From: JBFJWU01 sp041623475 [NCBI: bacterium] | GTDB taxonomy: Bacteria > J088 | Length of the DNA stretch: 6,444 nt | Assembly: GCA_041623475.1 (NCBI GenBank) | Contig: JBFJWU010000199.1 | Coordinates: 1 to 6,444 of the forward strand | Direction: 5' to 3' | Part shown: positions 5,142-6,444 of the stretch, piece after piece | Position numbering within the stretch: the stretch's first letter is position 1 | Layout: every line of letters begins with the position of its first letter | Position numbers and translations under genes: made by a program | Notes under the pieces: model-generated | Seen by the model: the letters and a program-made list of their open reading frames with translations, nothing else | The model's database searches: none | What the model was told of the DNA's origin: nothing

Positions 5142-6444
5142 TTAGTCCTGGATCAACTGGCCGAGCACGACTGCAACCTGGCCCGCGATTTCACTGGCCA
5201 GGTTGCCAACCGCCGGCAGCGTCGACCCTGCGTAGCCGTGCAGGATCACCCCGGTTGTCGCCGCGTCCCACGGACTCAACCCCTGGGCTGCCAGGCCGCC
5301 AATGACACCTGCCAGGACGTCCCCCGACCCCGGAACGGACAAAGCGGCCGTCGCAAATGGAGAGATCGCCAGGCGCTGGCCATCACACACAATTGTCCCC
5401 GCGCCTTTCAGGACAACGATGCCGCCGACCTGTTCCTGCAGTTGCCTGGCCGCTGCGACCCGGTTTTCCTGAACATCGCCCGCGTTGCAACCCAGCAGCT
5501 GTGCTGCTTCGCCGGGATGTGGCGTGATCACGACGTGGTCACCAGCACGGGCGCCATGGCCCCCCATTCCGCGGAGCCCGTCGGCATCGATGACGACGCA
5601 CCGTTTCCCGGGCAGCCTCGCAAGGTTCTCGGGAATGTTCCCGCCATTTCCCATCCCTGGGCCAATGACCAGGACATCGGCACCGACAACATCAGGAATG
5701 ATCGCGTCCAGATCGACCGCGGCCCAGGATTCTGCGAATCCAAGTCGCATTGTCTCTGGACCAAGTGCCGCGTGCCCACCTTCAGTACTCCAGACAAAAA
5801 CCTTGCCGGCACCACACCGCAGCGCCCCCAGTGCCGTCAATGCGGGCGCTCCGGGCATCTGGCGACAGCCGCCAACAACGGCCAAAGACCCAAACGTGCC
5901 CTTGTGTCCGGCAGGATGGCGATCGGGAAGCGGCAGGCCCTCCAGCGTCAACAGGATTGCGTCAGGAACCAGTTCGTCGACCAGTTGGCGAGGATAGGTC
6001 AGCTCGACAACCTCAACCGTGCCGCAGTACGGTCGTGCAGGCCACGTGTGCAGGCCCACCTTATCCAGCCCCATTGTGACGGTCACGTCAGCCTTGACCA
6101 CTGCGCCGCGGATCGACCCCTCGTCGCTGTCGATACCAGACGGCACATCAATGGCACAGACCCCAGGACCGCCGTCCGTGCGCGCAGCATTGATTGCACG
6201 TACCAGTTCAGCCAACCCGCCTTCGATCGGCCTGGTCAATCCGGTGCCAAACAGCCCGTCAACGACAACATCGCCTTTTGCCAGCCCCCGCAACGCCTGC
6301 AGAAACGCATCAGCGTCGGGCAAGGCATTGCAGCCGGCAGTTGACCATCTCTGGACCGCACTGGCGGCGTCGCCACCGATTTTTCCAGGTTCGAATGGAC
6401 AATAGAGATGGACGGCTTCGCCCGCTTCAGCCAGGCGCCGGGCA
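5142..6444 (-). CDS. nnr: Bifunctional NAD(P)H-hydrate epimerase / ADP-dependent NAD(P)H-hydrate dehydratase, 5' end outside the window
   Basis: This enzyme repairs hydrated NADH and NADPH. The N-terminal epimerase (YjeF_N, NnrE) interconverts R and S hydrates, and the C-terminal ribokinase-like domain (NnrD) dehydrates the S form using ADP. The frame is open to the right edge, giving 433 residues here; the true start and early epimerase motif lie outside. A TTG at 6323 is only an internal leucine, because GKIGGDAASAV upstream of it is also epimerase sequence. Visible epimerase motifs are VDGLFGTGL (6263-6237) and DVPSGIDSDEG (6149-6117). The dehydratase begins near 5960 with GTFGSLAVVGG, MPGAPALTALGALRCGAG, DADGL, ITPHPGEAAQLLG and VLKGAGT. 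GSGDVLAG holds the likely catalytic aspartate (codon 5321-5319). SPFATAALSV replaces the common GNPGMAT before it, a variant I recall from other GC-rich bacteria. It is upstream of tsaE in the same operon. Confidence 0.95.
   Translation of the reverse strand, partial: ARRLAEAGEAVHLYCPFEPGKIGGDAASAVQRWSTAGCNALPDADAFLQALRGLAKGDVVVDGLFGTGLTRPIEGGLAELVRAINAARTDGGPGVCAIDVPSGIDSDEGSIRGAVVKADVTVTMGLDKVGLHTWPARPYCGTVEVVELTYPRQLVDELVPDAILLTLEGLPLPDRHPAGHKGTFGSLAVVGGCRQMPGAPALTALGALRCGAGKVFVWSTEGGHAALGPETMRLGFAESWAAVDLDAIIPDVVGADVLVIGPGMGNGGNIPENLARLPGKRCVVIDADGLRGMGGHGARAGDHVVITPHPGEAAQLLGCNAGDVQENRVAAARQLQEQVGGIVVLKGAGTIVCDGQRLAISPFATAALSVPGSGDVLAGVIGGLAAQGLSPWDAATTGVILHGYAGSTLPAVGNLASEIAGQVAVVLGQLIQD
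5146..5149 (-). promoter_or_regulatory. tsaE ribosome binding site inside the end of nnr
   Basis: AGGA on the minus strand overlaps the last two sense codons of nnr (CAG GAC) and lies eight bases before the tsaE ATG. The nnr stop codon falls between the site and the start codon. This arrangement predicts translational coupling, with ribosomes finishing nnr reinitiating at tsaE. Confidence 0.55.

Noticed and set aside
5112-6344. A 410-codon open frame on the + strand
   Set aside because: It lies antisense to nnr, whose frame matches a known family throughout. The translated product has no recognisable motif and an Arg/Gln/Pro-rich composition expected from the complement of a GC-rich gene.
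1-6444. Novel defence, mobile or biosynthetic system
   Set aside because: Every long frame that is not antisense belongs to a known housekeeping family. No integrase, transposase, toxin, repeats or abrupt composition change is visible.

Overview
The window carries ordinary bacterial core metabolism: dense protein-coding genes on both strands with short gaps and a GC-rich sequence (roughly 58-60% by eye). There are no tRNAs, rRNAs, CRISPR repeats, insertion sequences or phage genes. The protein families point to a free-living prokaryote that handles propionyl-CoA and makes its own NAD and aspartate-family amino acids. The style of NadA, LysC and the fused NAD(P)H-hydrate repair enzyme would fit Chloroflexota or a neighbouring GC-rich lineage. 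That placement is an impression from memory of these families, not a result.

Layout. (1) Bases 1-588, + strand: the C-terminal part of a beta-lactamase-fold serine hydrolase, cut by the window edge. (2) Bases 613-2154, - strand: a full-length acyl-CoA carboxylase carboxyltransferase, most like propionyl-CoA carboxylase beta (PccB), convergent with the first gene. (3) Bases 2155-2343: a divergent intergenic region with a good sigma-70-type promoter for pccB and two inverted repeats. (4) Bases 2344-3354, + strand: quinolinate synthase NadA. (5) Bases 3448-4674, + strand: aspartate kinase LysC with two ACT domains. It has a strong internal ribosome binding site and ATG at 4189, which would give a separate regulatory beta subunit. 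(6) Bases 4676-5137, - strand: TsaE, the ATPase for tRNA t6A synthesis. (7) Bases 5142 to beyond the right edge, - strand: bifunctional NAD(P)H-hydrate epimerase/dehydratase, cut by the window edge.

How the genes relate. nnr and tsaE form a tight, translationally coupled pair: the tsaE ribosome binding site lies inside the last codons of nnr. nadA makes the NAD precursor quinolinate and nnr repairs damaged NAD(P)H, so two NAD-related steps lie within 3 kb, although in separate transcription units. lysC and tsaE converge with one base between their stop codons, and both stops lie in or at the edge of one stem-loop. Stem-loops also sit at the other two gene ends seen here, and none is followed by a T-run.

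I found no novel defence, mobile or biosynthetic system. The observations most worth checking are the nested lysC beta subunit, the inverted repeat beside the pccB ribosome binding site, the possibly leaderless nadA start with its upstream dyad, and the shared pattern of T-less hairpins at gene ends.
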